This document shows positions 46,948 to 60,730 of a stretch of DNA of 64,000 nucleotides, in pieces (positions within the stretch are counted from its first letter, which is position 1; the number at the start of each line of letters is the position of its first letter). A program made the translations under genes and the position numbers. The stretch is taken from assembly GCF_022458985.1 (NCBI RefSeq), contig NC_061774.1, forward strand, positions 14,250,616-14,314,615. Direction: 5' to 3'. A model generated the notes under the pieces. That model did no database searches. It worked only from the letters and a program-made list of their open reading frames with translations, and was not told the DNA's origin. The stretch comes from Mugil cephalus. Lineage: Eukaryota; Chordata; Actinopteri; Mugiliformes; Mugilidae.

Positions 46948-49140
46948 ACTAAAAAAAATCACTTTGGACAATATTGTTGCTATTATTCGGTAAATTATGA
47001 CGTATTGTATAGATTTGTATATACTTCACATGTACAATTTTTAATGCTTAAATGTCTGTGGCCAAAGGCATCATGGCTTTGTTTAGATTGCCAGCCCAAA
47101 TTTGTCTTTTGGCATATTCAGATTCATTTTGAAAAGTATGCAGAAAATTGATGAATTTATATGTGTATTTTGCAAGTCTGATCCCAACCGGTTCCACTGA
47201 TACATCTCAGTCAGATTTCTGTGCAGCTTAGCTGTGTGGTTACTGATGAGTGCATTTTTATGACAGTGAGGCATACAGATCAGCTGCCAAATAATAATGT
47301 TACAAAAATACTTGTGCGTTGGTGATTCAGTGTTGTAACTTAGGATCTCTGCATGGACAAAAACTTATATCTTGTTGTCACACAAAGCAACCATCCATCT
47401 GCTAAAATACAATGAACTGAACCGACAGAAACTCAGTACTCTGAGAGTTTTTCAAATAGAAATATAAAAAACTTTCCTTCCAGATAATTGGTTTAATTAA
47501 TAACTAGTCTGGTACTTGCAATATGAGCAAATGTGGCTAACCTGCAAAATCAGTAGTCAGGTGGTTTGCTGGAGACACTATGGCTTGAAGCCTCATTTAT
47601 AGTGTTGAGGCTGATCCACGCACGGACCCACCACTGGTGTGGGTTATTTGTGCGTTTGTCAGTCTGGGTCGCTCTGTAACAACTCCGCCCAAACACTAGT
47701 CAGCGCTGTGTCTTTTTTGCCAGTCTGGTTAATTTTTGTTTCTCATCCTGCTTCACTTTCAACAATGTTGGCTGATACTTTAGCCAAAATTTCATCGAAC
47801 ATGAGTCATACAAATATTTGTATATATTCTCTAAACCTCCTCAGTTGACTTTGCCGATTATTTATTGATTCAAAACAATCACAAAATCCCAGAGGTGGAG
47901 AAGCAGCCAGAAATACTTGAGCCTGAATTTTCCTGAATTTTACATAGTGAAGGTCCAGAAGATGAAAAGTATGTAAGGGTTAACAATGTAACATGTACAA
48001 GTATACTTGCAAAGTTACATCAACAGGAAACTACACAACTTACGGGACTCGTGCCAAAGTAAAATGACAAGACTAAACATAAACAAAAAGGATGAGGGGA
48101 GGGGGATAAGCACAAAGAGGGGGTACATTTCTGGAGAGGTGAGCCACAATTAAATTGATATGAATTGAATTTATTTATTTCGAACATATCTTTGAAAACA
48201 ACCAAAGATAAGTGTCCGAAAATGAAGTGTAAGTAAAACTTGCATATCCTTACTCCTTTCTCAGTTATTTATAAATACATAAAGACAAAAACTAAACACA
48301 ACTTCAAAAAATCAAGATGACACACAATAAAATAATGTACTCTCCTCAACGGATATTTTTTTGATATTTTTGCCGTTGCGTCTTGCGTCCGCCCGTGACT
48401 TGTGTCGCTTAATTGACTACGAACCAGGCACGCGAGCCTCTGCGTCAATTAACGCAGAAGCATAAACTGACGCTGGGAGTCAAATTCTCTGCTTCAAAGT
48501 GTTTTTCAAAGTCTGCCCCCTGGTGTCTAACCGGGGCAAGTGTACAGGTATTGTGCGCTGGGGTGAAGCGTCCGTGTCTTTTTCTTTCTCCAGCAGGTTT
48601 TGAAGCATCATCCATATCTTATCCATATTTGAGGTACTGTCAGCTGTTGGGGCTGCAACTCAGTTTTCTATCAAGGTCTAAGCCATAATCAACCAAGCAT
48701 GTGAGCGTATACATTTGACTCGGTCTGTGTATCTACGTGAACAAAATACAATAAACATACTGCACGACAAGAGAACGAAGCTTAATAAATGCATACAGGT
48801 TTAATTATTTTTTCTTAAATCTCCTATCCCAAAGAAGCTTATTTACATATAGAGTATATTGCATGGCTGCAGATATGGATGTAAACTACAACTTGACTCG
48901 CTTGTGAAGTTATATGATCAAAGGGAGTGTACATTAAATTATACTGTTTTTAGTAATTAAACTGTATTTTTTATTTTATTTTTTTTTTTTTTTTTTGCCA
49001 ACAATAAATATATCAGTGAGTATAATCTATCTTTGCGCCACACACAGAGGCGAGCATTAGATTATTGGCTACACCGCCTTTGATAAACTGATCATCCCGC
49101 TAACTGAGATTAATTTCTAAATAAGCCTCGATAAATTTCA
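46948..49140. other. simc1 3' flank and intergenic region before cnot6
   Basis: No perfect AATAAA occurs in the first kilobase after the simc1 stop, so its poly(A) site is unresolved; AT-rich 'aataataatg' near 47,292 and a perfect AATAAA at 48,326 are candidates. A LINE-tail-like segment lies at 48,160-48,260, and a poly-T run at 48,978-48,997. No further gene seen. Confidence 0.4.
48160..48260 (-). mobile_element. LINE-2-like 3' tail fragment
   Basis: The plus strand reads 'gaatttatttatttcgaaca', the reverse complement of the TGTTCGAAATAAATAAAT tail common to fish L2-type LINEs, followed by 'agtgtccgaaaatgaagtg' and 'atatccttactcctttctca', which I also associate with that 3' UTR. Only about 100 bp is recognisable. 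Confidence 0.4.
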
Positions 49141-49397
49141 CCAGTGGCGTCCAGGCCACCCATCTCACGGTCCACCACTCTTCCCTCCGGGATGTTATTT
49201 ACCGTGGTTCAACAGCTGGTTGGACGGCTCCACGCTGACCAATAGGATCGAGCGCCGTTATCGGCAGAGAGAGAGAGGAAAAAAAAGAAAAGATCCTTAC
49301 AGTCGCCATGATACAGCAGCGGAAACGGGGGAGAAGAAGTAGCTAGAAAACAAAAGAGAACACGCAGTCGTCCTCGCGATTTGGTATGCTCTTGCAG
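49140..49397 (+). promoter_or_regulatory. cnot6: cnot6 promoter and non-coding first exon
   Basis: A locally CpG-rich segment with a CCAAT box at 49,239-49,243. About 60 bp downstream is a purine-rich leader that ends in two possible splice donors, TTG|GTATGC (49,383/49,384) and CAG|GTAAAA (49,397/49,398). The coding exon at 50,579 has no coding sequence upstream but has acceptor-like AG words close to its ATG, which fits a spliced 5' UTR. A 12-codon uORF (49,308-49,346) lies in this leader. The transcription start is inferred, not seen. Confidence 0.55.
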
Positions 49398-50578
49398 GTA
49401 AAAAAAACGATCCCTTCCTCTCAAATCCTGTCTATTTTCACTCATTTCCCCTCAGCCCTTCGTTCGACGTTCAAAGCGCCGTCTTTATTTATTTCTTTAA
49501 AGCGTGGCTTATTTGAACAGGAAGTCGGCCAGCTTCAAATAATTGGGATCTGTTAGCTTGTTGCTAGCGAGCTAACCCGAGCTAAGCTAAATAGCTTGAG
49601 CTAGCTCACGAGTCCAGCATTGTGTGGCATTGTGCAGTATTTTGTAGCATTCTGTAGCGTTGTGTGTGTGCGCTCGGGTCTCTCGTTGTTTATCTCGATG
49701 ACTCCTGTCTCTGGGGGCTAGCTGTTGGTAGCTAACTAATGCGTTGCTTCGTGGCCTAGTGTTTATGCGCAACTCAACGCTTTGCTGTTATGTAAACAAC
49801 AGTTGGACAGTATCGTGTAAAACATTTCAGCTCGTCTTTGATAACTCGCACGGGAAGGCCACTCATGTGTGCAAATTGACAAATGAATTAACTTCGCGTG
49901 TCCCTTTTCTCCTGTCTCGCTAGTTAGCACGCATGCTAGCGCCACTTATCCCGTGTTTGTTGTGTAGCCCCATAGCTGCTAGGCTAGGCTAGGGTAGGCT
50001 AACTAGTTAGCCGTAGAAAAGAAAAGTCCTTTAACATTTCTTCTTTTATTATAAATTTTAAAACATGCAGATTATTTGTCGTAAATTTAAATTAAAGCCC
50101 CACGCAGTTGTTGGCAGTTAAGTTTTTGAAGTCTGACAATGTAGCACCACAACGTTGAGTTTTACGTTAATAACTTATATAACCCCAACGAAATCTCAGT
50201 CTACACAGGAAGCTGTCGAAACGTGTAAGCGTGTTGTTTTATACATTGTCGATGGGAACTTGTGCCTTGATCAAATACTTTTCCCCTTTTACTTTGGTAG
50301 AGATCAACTATAAATTAATGTGCCTGGAACTGGACATGGTTATTTAGTTTCACGTGCAAATACGGTTACATGACAAGGTGGATACAAACCTGCTTAATCT
50401 AATTTGGAGACTTCCATATCACAAAAACATCTTCTTTAACTTGAATGATGGTGCTGATTCCTTTATTGAGATGAAATCTACCGAGTTGTTTTCCATCTTT
50501 TAAAACGTTTGTAGAATTGTTTTTACTCTTGTCATGAATGACATTTGACATGCAACAAATCTCTGTAGTGTTATAGGA

Positions 50579-53500
50579 ATGCCCAAGGAAAAATATGACC
50601 CGCCGGATCCCAGGCGGATGTACACAATTATGTCCAGCGAGGAGGCAGCCAATGGGAAGAAGTCATACTGGGCTGAGCTGGAAATCAGCGGTGAGTATTT
50701 CCAGGGACTTCATGCTTTTTATAGGTAAAGCTGTTGTTTCGTGTGTGTACTCTAAATGCACACATTTTGATCTTGTATTTGTTTTGTTTTTTTGCAATGC
50801 TGAAACTATTAAACAAGGTAATAATTGGATCCTAAGTGCTCTGGATTCATCATTTGAGTGGTAGCCACAAAGTGCTGGTTTTAGGATGGCTCACTGAAAC
50901 TTGTATCGTTTCCGTGGTTTTTGTTTGATGAAAATGGCGATGGTTTCTGGGATGTAACGAGAATGTCTCGTGTCCTTTACCAACTGTCTCCTCAGGCCGA
51001 GTAAGGAGTCTCAGCACAGCCCTGTGGTCTCTCACCCACCTCACTGCCCTGCACCTCAGTGACAACTCACTGTCACGCATCCCGCCAGACATTGCCAAAC
51101 TACACAACCTGGTGTACCTGGATCTCTCATCCAATAAGATCAGGAGCCTGCCGGCAGAGCTCGGCAACATGGTGTCTCTCAGGTCAGTGACGTTTTCGGT
51201 TTATATATTTACTCCAAATACAGGCGGTGGACGTGCCTCTTATCTCCTGTATTGTTTCATTTGAATGATCGAAGCAATAAACAGTCATTCCAAAGTTTAC
51301 AAGCGGTTCAACCGTTCTTTATGTAAGCAATGTGGCCCAAAAAAAAAAAAAAAATGTTTTGAAAGGTAAAAAAAAAAAAAAAAGTGGCTGTTTCTCTGGA
51401 GGGCTGGTTTCTAATAATCCAATTCCCATCTGTCCTCCACAGGGAACTGCTTTTAAATAACAACCAGTTGCGGGTTCTGCCATTTGAATTGGGGAAACTG
51501 TTTCAGTTACAAACACTGGGGTTGAAAGGTGAGTGGCTCTGCAATGTTTTTTGTAGCCATTCTAGCCTTGAAATCCCACTGTGTTCTTAGCGGTGATTCA
51601 GCCCCGATTTCCTTCCCTTCACCAGGTAACCCACTTGCACAAGAAATTATGAGCCTCTACCAGGAACCCGATGGCACGCGGAGACTGCTCAGCTACTTGT
51701 TAGACAATCTGGCGGGGGCTATCAAGCGCAGTGAGTCTTCCTTCTTTCTTGATGTTATGAGACAGGAATGGGAGTGGCATGTTGTTAGTTTTATTTTCTC
51801 AAAACATACTAGCATATCAGTATGTGACACTGCTTTTGTTGACTTGTATAGTGAAGTATGTTCGCTCTCTCTCTACAGTACCAACAGAGCAGCCCCCAGC
51901 CCGGTCATGGATCTCACTTCAGGAACCAGACCGAGCAAGGGCCTCCGGTAAGAACGACAAACATCAAACCTGACTAAGATCAATGCATCAAATAAATTAG
52001 CCGTGAACAGTCGTGACTGTTTGAGCCGTGCCGGTTTGGTGTGAATACTTTTCTAGTGCACTGTACAGAAAGTTAATGTTTGCCTGATCCATTAACAAAG
52101 TGCTCCTAACTCTGATAAATGCATTATATTTCCTAGAACTTGGCACAGTAACAGCACCCAGTTTTTTGTTGCTGGTGGAAAGCTTTTAGTGTGAAACAGG
52201 AAATGTCCAGGTTACATCAGCAGGTCTTTACCACACAGTGAAATAAGCCCGACGTGTGAGGACTAGCAAACAGACCACGTGAAATCGAACTTCAAATCTG
52301 GATGATTGGGATAGAATCTACGAACGTAATGAGCGGTTTGGTTGTCTGTCTCTCCCCCAGCACTGTTCTCTGTGATGTGCTACAATGTGCTATGTGATAA
52401 GTACGCCACACGACAGCTATATGGCTATTGTCCCTCTTGGGCTCTGAACTGGGAGTACAGGAAGAAATCCATCATGCAGGAGATCATGGGCTGCAATGCA
52501 GACATCATCAGTTTGCAGGTGAGGGCTGTCAAAGCAATGACTTTTAAAACATTGGTGGTAGCGAATGCTCATTTTGTGATGCACATTGTTGAACTCTTTT
52601 TCTTGTGTGGGAGGATAGATCAAAGTGCAAATTGCAGTTTTTTTAAAAAATTTATATATATATTTTTTTTAACCGAGTTTTGAATTTGGCATTTTTATCT
52701 GATCCCATTTGAGACAAATCAAAAATGTGCTCATGTGGATGCAGCAGCACCTCTGACTGTGTAGTTCAGTGTCTTGCCCACAGTATTAATGTGTTAAAAA
52801 GGGGGCATAGGTGATGAGGGATTTTACTCAGCGGAGGCGAGAGCAATAGCTTTAATATCGGTGTCTTATATCCTCACCCAGGAATAAAGAATGTTGTTCC
52901 AATGAAACGTGGCTAATCCTACTGGTCTGAGTCACAGTGCTAAGCTCAACATCCCAATGGCTGTAACCATTGGAGATGGACGGTGACATTGTCCACAGGC
53001 CCAACCCTGTAACATACTTTGGAAAGTGAGATGCAGCTGCAGAACTGCTCTAATATTAGTTTTTTAATAATCATTTTTTACGTTTATACTAAGTATTCTT
53101 TGAATTGCGATTTTATTGTAAAGGTAAATCTGCTCAAAATTATCTATGTTTACTTTCTGATGTGTGGTGAGAGGATGGTTCAGCTTCGTTTGTCTCTGAT
53201 TTATCTGATGATTAGATTATCGAAAATGTAGTATTCCAAAACGTATGTCTTATTTGTAGGTATTATATCTTCTTCCTGCCTGTATAATTCCTTCCCTCAT
53301 ACACATTCAGTAGCGAAGCAAATTCTTTCCTGTACTTGTGCGCGTAGTGTATTCAATGAAAATGTTTCTTCTACCGTTTCTTTCATTTTCCGGTCTTTTT
53401 AAATGCAAAAGAGATTTTCCCCCATTTTGTCTGTTGTATTTACACAGCTGTCGGGCGTTCCTGTGTTTCACCCTGCTCCTTGTGTTGTGTTGATTGCAGG

Positions 53501-56500
53501 AAGTTGAGACGGAGCAGTACTACAATTTCTTCTTGCCTGAGCTGAAAGAGCAGGGATACGACGGGTTCTTCAGTCCAAAGTCACGAGCGAGAACCATGTC
53601 CGAGTCGGATCGAAAACATGTGGACGGATGTGCAATTTTCTACAAGACGGAAAAGTATGTGTTTGCATTTTTTTCTCCAGTGGCAAACATTTCCTGGGTT
53701 TAAACAAGATGTTTTTTGTGTCTTTTCACAATTAGATAGACAAATGAAAAACAGAATCGGTGGCAGGAGCCGCTCCGGGGCGGGTTATTTTTGATATAAC
53801 AAAACGCATGTTTAAACGCAACGCCTACCCACAAACAAACAAACACTTAACATTCATACAAGATGTGTGGACCACAGTTTACACAGCGATGTTTCCTTAT
53901 TGATAGAAACAGTCTCTAAGGAAGGTAAGAGTCTTTAGAGACCATGTAAACCGTTGGCTTCTCCTGGCGAGCATCTATATGAGAGAAGTTCTTATCTAAG
54001 TCGGTTTCTCGAGGCGTGTGTTACTCGTCACACAGGGTCTGATGTTACACCCCCTTCCACCTCTTCCATTACAAGGCGACCGTGCATTAGACCTGATTAT
54101 TGCAGTGCTATCTCCTCAGCAGGAGTGTACTCCAGTGTAGGAGGGCCCCCGTGTTCCTATCTAATTATTTTTTCCGGTTGGCTGCAAATTGTGTCAGCCA
54201 TTTCTAGGTGCTTTTTTTTTTTTAATACTGATCATCCTACTTCAGAGACTGATTGAACCACTAAAGCTTCGTCCTTGTTGTTCTCAGAAGACGTGACGGA
54301 AAGCTTTGTGTTATATGTTGTATTTGCTCCTCGCTTTGACGCACTGCCACTTCTGAAAGAATAAGACTAAAAATAAATCTAAACGGCACGTTAATTTAAT
54401 GGAACGCGCAAATGTAATTACAGTTAGATTTACTCATGCTTTAATGATGGGGCAATGATATTATAAGCCTATTAATTACACGTTCCTGCGGTTGTCGGTT
54501 CAGTTATTTATTTTTTTGCCAGCTGTCCTGCCTGCACATAGCAGCTGCAGCATTGTTGCTTGTACCACGGATAGAGTGTTAAACGTCTTTGTGTTCGTCT
54601 AATATTATAGTTTGCTACTGCATTGTAAAATATCCCGCCCTGCTGCCATTAGACCACAGTGGCTATATTTTATGTGGACATGGACATGGCTGTGTTCAGA
54701 AACCCTGGGGCGAGTCCCCAAGTTCAGAACCACCGTCTAGTGACTCCTTATTTTGATTGGTTCTGTGAGGATTAGTGAAGCCGGATATCGAAAATGAAAA
54801 AAGGTTTCTGGGATGTGTTGAACTTTGAAGTGTACAAATCTGCCCTGTTTTTATTAGAGCAATTACTAAATAAGACTACGTCTCAACGGAATTATTGCAT
54901 TGTCCTAAATATCAATTTGTGCAATAAATGCGGTCCCATTCCTCTGGGAAGGCAAGAGTGTGATTATTATATGAGGTAATTTCACATGACGGCATCCAAT
55001 AACTAATACAGCATTGTTGCTTCCTGTTCAGTTGACCAAGGTGCATTAATTCTGATAAATAAGTCATGCATTGTCCTCGATAAAGCATAGTTATCTGAGT
55101 GTGTTACTCAGCTTTCATGCCTAAATATTGGTTTAGAAAACAAAACTTCCTTTTGTGACTCTGTAGGAAGTTGTGTGAAGTCTGGCAAATTGGCTCGGGG
55201 TCAGATTTGAGTCTGTTTTTAGTCCGCTGGGTTTGAAAATGAAAGCAAGTTGTGAGCTGAGCTTATCAGACCTCACCAGCTCTACTCGAGGCTGCATTAG
55301 CCGGTAGCATAAGACATCAAAATGAACTCGCTGAACTTCCAGCCTCCGAGTTAAATTATTGGTAATGATCTAAATCTTTGATGTTTTTAGATCCATAGAT
55401 GGTGTCGCAACCTCAACTTTACCAACTTTACAGCTTGGAGCAACAACTTCCAGAAAAAAAATCCCAAGACGTTAACAAAAAGACGGATGATGCTTTACAG
55501 CTTTGACTGCTATAAATATGCATGTTTACAGTTGAAGCTTCATCCCTGCAGCAGATGTCAGGACTGATGTTTGATGAATTGCATCCAAGAAAATATTAGA
55601 CGTTTGTTTTTCCCTCCAATTTTTAGGTTTATCTTACACTCGTTAATGTGCTAAGGAAACAGATGGATAAGAGAAAACTACGTTTACTCTGTGATAGTAT
55701 TTAAATCATTATTTTGGACAATATCTGGCTTGCTTTGAGGACATTACATTTTCCAAAGGAACCCAGCATGGGTACTTATTTAGTGCTTTGGATGAATGTT
55801 ATATTATAAAACGACAGGATCCTTCCTTGATTGCCTCCATCCGCAGCGTAAATCACGTGTTATTTTTTTATTTATTCATTTTCCTGCCCCCGTGTCTTCC
55901 TCTCTTCATCTCCAGGTTCAGTGCTGTGCAGAAGCACACGGTGGAGTTCAACCAGCTGGCCATGGCTAACTCCGAGGGCTCAGAGGCCATGCTGAACAGG
56001 GTGATGACGAAGGATAACATCGGGGTCGCTGTACTGCTCGAGGTCCGCAAAGAGATGATGGAGATGTCCTGTGAGTGGATTCCTCATTTCTGATCTTTGG
56101 AGCTTCTCATTTATTTGTACGCCTGGTAGATTTCCTTCCCATGCTTCTCTTAAACACCGGCGAGTCCTGTTAATGTTTCTTTGTTTAACTAAAAAGCTAG
56201 ATTGTTTCCTTATAGATGGTTCTTGTGCATAGACCTGCGTTCTTATGGCGGTGTGATTAATTTGCCTGAAATTAGCACGGTGTCACTTCTCCCTGTTAAT
56301 CATTGCCCCCCTCCTTTCAGCTGGAAAGTCACTGCACGGCATGGAGAAGCAGCTGCTCCTGGTAGCCAATGCCCACATGCACTGGGACCCGGAGTACTCT
56401 GACGTCAAGCTGGTCCAGACCATGATGTTCCTGTCAGAGGTGAAGAACATAGTGGACAAAGCTACGCGCAGTCTCAAGCTGTCCTCCGTCTCCGGTGAAA

Positions 56501-59415
56501 CCAATGCCATTCCACTGGTGCTGTGCGCTGACCTCAACTCTTTGCCTGACTCCGGTAAGAACCCAAAACTAATGCGGCAATTATATGTGCAGCAAAGCGA
56601 CGGCCTCATTGCAGCTACAACACCGTGCAAAGGTTGTGTATCTAGGACCCAATTCAAGAAACGTCCCGCCCTTGATTTTTTATTGCTGTAACAGTGAGTT
56701 AAGCAGGTGATCAAAAGATAAACTCATAGGCAAAGGTTTTTAAAAGCCAGCTATAAATCCAATGAACCGTCTTCTGGCAAGAAAACTGCCTCAGGCATAT
56801 ATCACTGTCTTTCTGAGACTGTCATAAAGGATAACAGGCAGTAACGTCTTATAATTATTGGTTAATTTTGCTCCGAGAAGAAATATGCCAATTTCTTCTT
56901 TAAGAATTAAAATTGCCAGTAATGGAAACTGTGATATAAATGGAAGGGGTTTGTAATGGGATGCAAAATAACTCAAAGTCTGTGCCATTAAAATACTGTG
57001 ATTAGAGTGACATTTAATTCACTCACAGACATAACAACCCAAGTCAAGAAGACCTCTACTTACGCCTCATCTTTCTTTCTTTGACATGTTGACACAACCC
57101 CAACATGCATAATGTTGGGGCTGTGGTTGTTTGTGGTTATAGATCCAGTTCCCTCTTCTATCGCATTGGGCTTTAATTTGTGGACGTTTTTGATAAGGCT
57201 GTAGTAAATTAGTTTAAAGCAACTAAATTAATACTTCCAGCTAAATTATCAGGGTTTGGTGTCATGTTTTGAAAGAAATGGCTGAGGAAAACAAGTACAG
57301 AAGTAAAAACAAAGAAAAGAAAATGTAAGGTAGGGAACCTCACCCTCACTCCAGCTTGTGTTTATTTAAAGCCGTAGATGGGAAATTGAACAAATGAATG
57401 GTCTTGATTAAGGTTGTTACTCTGCACCCTGAAAGATGGTGGGAATTAAACAGGATTCAAGCTTCAATTTTGTCCCCTCCTTCTGCCTGTGGGAGTAACC
57501 ACCCGTATAAATCACTTTCTTGCCGCCTTTCTTCTGACGTCTCCGATCTCTTGTTTATCTGGAGAGTCATGGTCAGTTCCAGCTTCTACCAGAGGTGTTG
57601 AATCTATGAAACCTTAGTAACATTCATGACTCCCTGTAGCTAACTGTGATAAATACAACAGGATTAACCTGGTGCTGATTAAAGCGCGGTTCAACAGTTC
57701 TGTGTGGAGCCTTCACGGTTAGAGTAGGCTCATGTTGGAGTTGAAGTGAATAAATGTGGACCCACAGTTATTTTAGCTGAAATCACAGTGATACAGAAAA
57801 GATAAAAGGCATCTGAGTGCGTAGGAGGATCTCTGCTTGTCTGGCCGCTGATCCACGTCAACAGAGAAATGCTTTTTGAAGCAACCCCAGCTGTTTTGGT
57901 CTGAGTCGCCGTGATGGGTGTTTGGATTTCTGGGAAGGTGCGTGTTAAGGCTCGTTTAGGAAGCTGCGGGACCTGGATGCCGCAGCTTACGCAAGATGCC
58001 AGTGTGAGGTGTTCTGTCTGTGAACAAAACAATAAGATTGATAATGGCAGAAATGGAGACGATGCTGGAAATACTAAAGCAGAAACACGCTGCTACCAAG
58101 TGGACCAGTTACTGCTCTTGACCTCTGTGTCGCTACGGCGCGTAGTTACGTTTCTGGGAAGCTGCACATCAGTTCCAGCGCTAGGGTTTGCATATGGGTC
58201 AGCGCTATCACCATAATGCACAAGTCTGAACAGCCTCAGGCGTGTGGGCTATGGCATGAATTTGCAAAGTGTGATATTTGCATAGCTGCAAATCTATGAA
58301 ATTGGAACATATTCCTGTTTTGTCCACTAGGGGGTGTACTGTTTTAGTAAGAGTTGTGGACATAACAGGGGATGTAGAACTAAACAGCAGACAGCAATGT
58401 GCCAAAAGTGTCCTTATTTAAACACTGTCATAGCGTTTACATTTTTCATAATTTGGAGTTGCTGATTTAAATTTATTGTTTAATTTATTTATGTGTGGAT
58501 GCTGTTGTGTTACCGATGCCCTGTCTGAGATCAGTTTTCTATGTGCTCCCTGAACTGACCTGGTGTGGCGCTTCCAGCATGGTCTGGTTGCACATCCCAT
58601 CTGCCTGCACTCTGTCCTCTTTCTGTATAATCTTTTAATTCTCTTATATGTTGAGGAAAGTAAAAAAAATAAATAAATAAAAGATCTGTCCTAAGTGTTA
58701 GTTGTGTACACCAACCACAATTTCTACTGTGGTAAATGGACTTTAGTGGTGTCTTAACAGTGGAAACAGCCTTGGTTTGTTCTCCTGGGACCAAGTGCCA
58801 CTTGGCTTTTTGATTCCGTCTCGTCTGACGTCTCACCTGTGTCCTCTGTGTTCAGGCGTGGTGGAGTACCTGAGTACCGGCGGAGTAGACTGCACCCACA
58901 AGGACTTCAAGGAGCTTCGTTATAGCGACAGTTTGACCAAATTCAACTGCAACGGCAAGAACAGCACATCCAACGGAAGGATCACCCACGGCTTCAAGCT
59001 GAAGAGCGCATACGAGAACGGCCTGATGCCTTACACCAACTACACCTTCGACTTTAAGGTGACTGTGCACGCAGCGCACCGTTTTCTATTTAGTCTAGAA
59101 CGCACACACACAAAAACGTCCAAAGTAAGTTTGATATCTTTATTTTCACAAAATGTTGCAGCTGTCACGTCTCCTTTTTTTTTTTTTTCTCTCCTTCAGG
59201 GTGTCATCGACTACATTTTCTACTCCAAGCCTCACCTGAACGTGCTGGGTATCTTGGGCCCTCTGGACCCCCACTGGCTTGTAGAGAACAATGTCAGCGG
59301 CTGCCCACACCCCCACATCCCCTCTGACCACTTCTCCCTCTTTGCTCAGCTGGAGCTGCTCCTGCCCAACTTGCCCCCCCAGGTCAATGGGCTCCATCTG
59401 CCTGCACGCAGGTAG
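50579..59415 (+). CDS. cnot6: CCR4-NOT transcription complex subunit 6 (CCR4a deadenylase), 11 coding exons
   Basis: Exons with GT-AG borders and consistent phases: 50579-50690, 50996-51182, 51443-51528, 51626-51730, 51879-51947, 52361-52518, 53500-53654, 55916-56070, 56321-56554, 58856-59058, 59200-59415 (1,680 nt, 559 aa; human CNOT6 is 557). The protein starts M-P-K-E-K-Y-D-P-P-D-P-R-R-M-Y-T-I-M. Residues about 45-150 are leucine-rich repeats (L-x-L-x-x-N-x-L), which bind the CNOT7/8 subunit. Residues about 190-559 are the endonuclease/exonuclease/phosphatase-type poly(A) nuclease domain, with metal and catalytic residues Glu240, Asp413, Asn415, Asp492 and His532 all present. It removes mRNA poly(A) tails in the cytoplasm. 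The N-terminus and E-E-A-A-N-G-K-K fit CNOT6 better than CNOT6L, which has an extra M-R-L-I-G start and E-E-V-A-N. Teleosts often keep two cnot6 copies, so a/b is not assigned. Confidence 0.95.
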
Positions 59416-60670
59416 TGAGACCCCCTGCCACACCACCAGGGGGAGCTGCGACCATAGCCTCTCCCTCTCAACCCTCCTCCCGCCCACTACCAGCTCTTCC
59501 CTCCGCCACACTGGAGGAGGAAGACAAAAAAAAAAAAAACACACACACACAACCTGTAAAATATTCGTACAGTGAGGTCTGGCTGACAGGGATTTCGTAT
59601 AATGTTATAGATATTCTATATTTTTCTTTTTTCTTTCTCTGTTTTACTTTTATGTTATTTTTTTAACTGCTCGATTCAGTCCTGTTCGTGTATCATACTT
59701 TGTGTTTCGGACTCCCTTTCCTCCTCACGTTCACCCACGTCGCTTCTGTCTTTCCGACTAGAGGGGATGGTAGCGCGTTCAGCTTCGTCACGCGGCGGGA
59801 CGCTGTCCGGTCTGAGAGCTGGTAAGAGGGAAGTTAAAAGGCGGCTGAGGGGCGACGTTCCCCCTCGAAAAGCTCCGCAGCCGATGGTCTGCCTGTCTGT
59901 CTGTCCTGTATAAATCTGAAACCAGCAAAGACAGCAGACTTGTCAGTCCCAGACCTCCGTCTTTGGCTCGTGCGCGTTTCTCCCCCTGTATTTCGGGGGC
60001 GAGCCGGGCTTATTCCCTCCCTCTTTCTGGGACGCGCGCATCTGCTAAATCGGATGCGGCGGGGTTAGAGCGGCTCCGCGCCGGTTAGCGCTGCGTCCCC
60101 GGAGGCGGATGTAGTGCAGCTCGTATGAGGTGAGATTTCCTGCTGTCATTCTGTGGTGCTGAGGCCTTTTGTGTCGGTCATGGCCTCCCATGGTGCTACA
60201 AGATAGTCTACACCTCTGACTGCGGCCCCGGTGCATTAGCTACAACCACAACCCCCACAGATGCCTAGAAAAACCAGAAAACCGGAAATCCGGGCCGACG
60301 TATTTGCCCGGTTTCACACGAGCAGTACGCGGCGTTCACTTTTCGAGGAAAGACGTGAGAAACTGAGAGCGGCTACCATCCTGTTTGCAGACTGTTTCAC
60401 CCCAGCTTGTGTAGTTGTTAGGCTAGTCTTTGTGCTTAGGAGCTCGTGTGGCCCATTTATCACCTTCTAGAGCAAAGGGGGCAAAGGGGTTTAGGCTGAT
60501 GGGCAAAGAGATGAGGGTGGGGGGGGGGGACGGGGGACGGGGCTGTTACCAATCTTTTCCTTGTCTCGATTGCTTTTAGGCAGAGGGAGCGAGTAATGGC
60601 TGATACACAGGAATAAAACCAGCATTCCTCTCACTGTCGGGAGTTGCCATCCAACTCCACACATGCAAGC

Positions 60671-60730
60671 TCACACACACACACACACGGACACACGCAC
60701 ACACGCACACACGGACACGTGCAGACACAC
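60671..60730. repeat. Imperfect (CA)n tract
   Basis: CA repeats interrupted by CG units ('cacacacacggacacacgca'). Confidence 0.9.
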
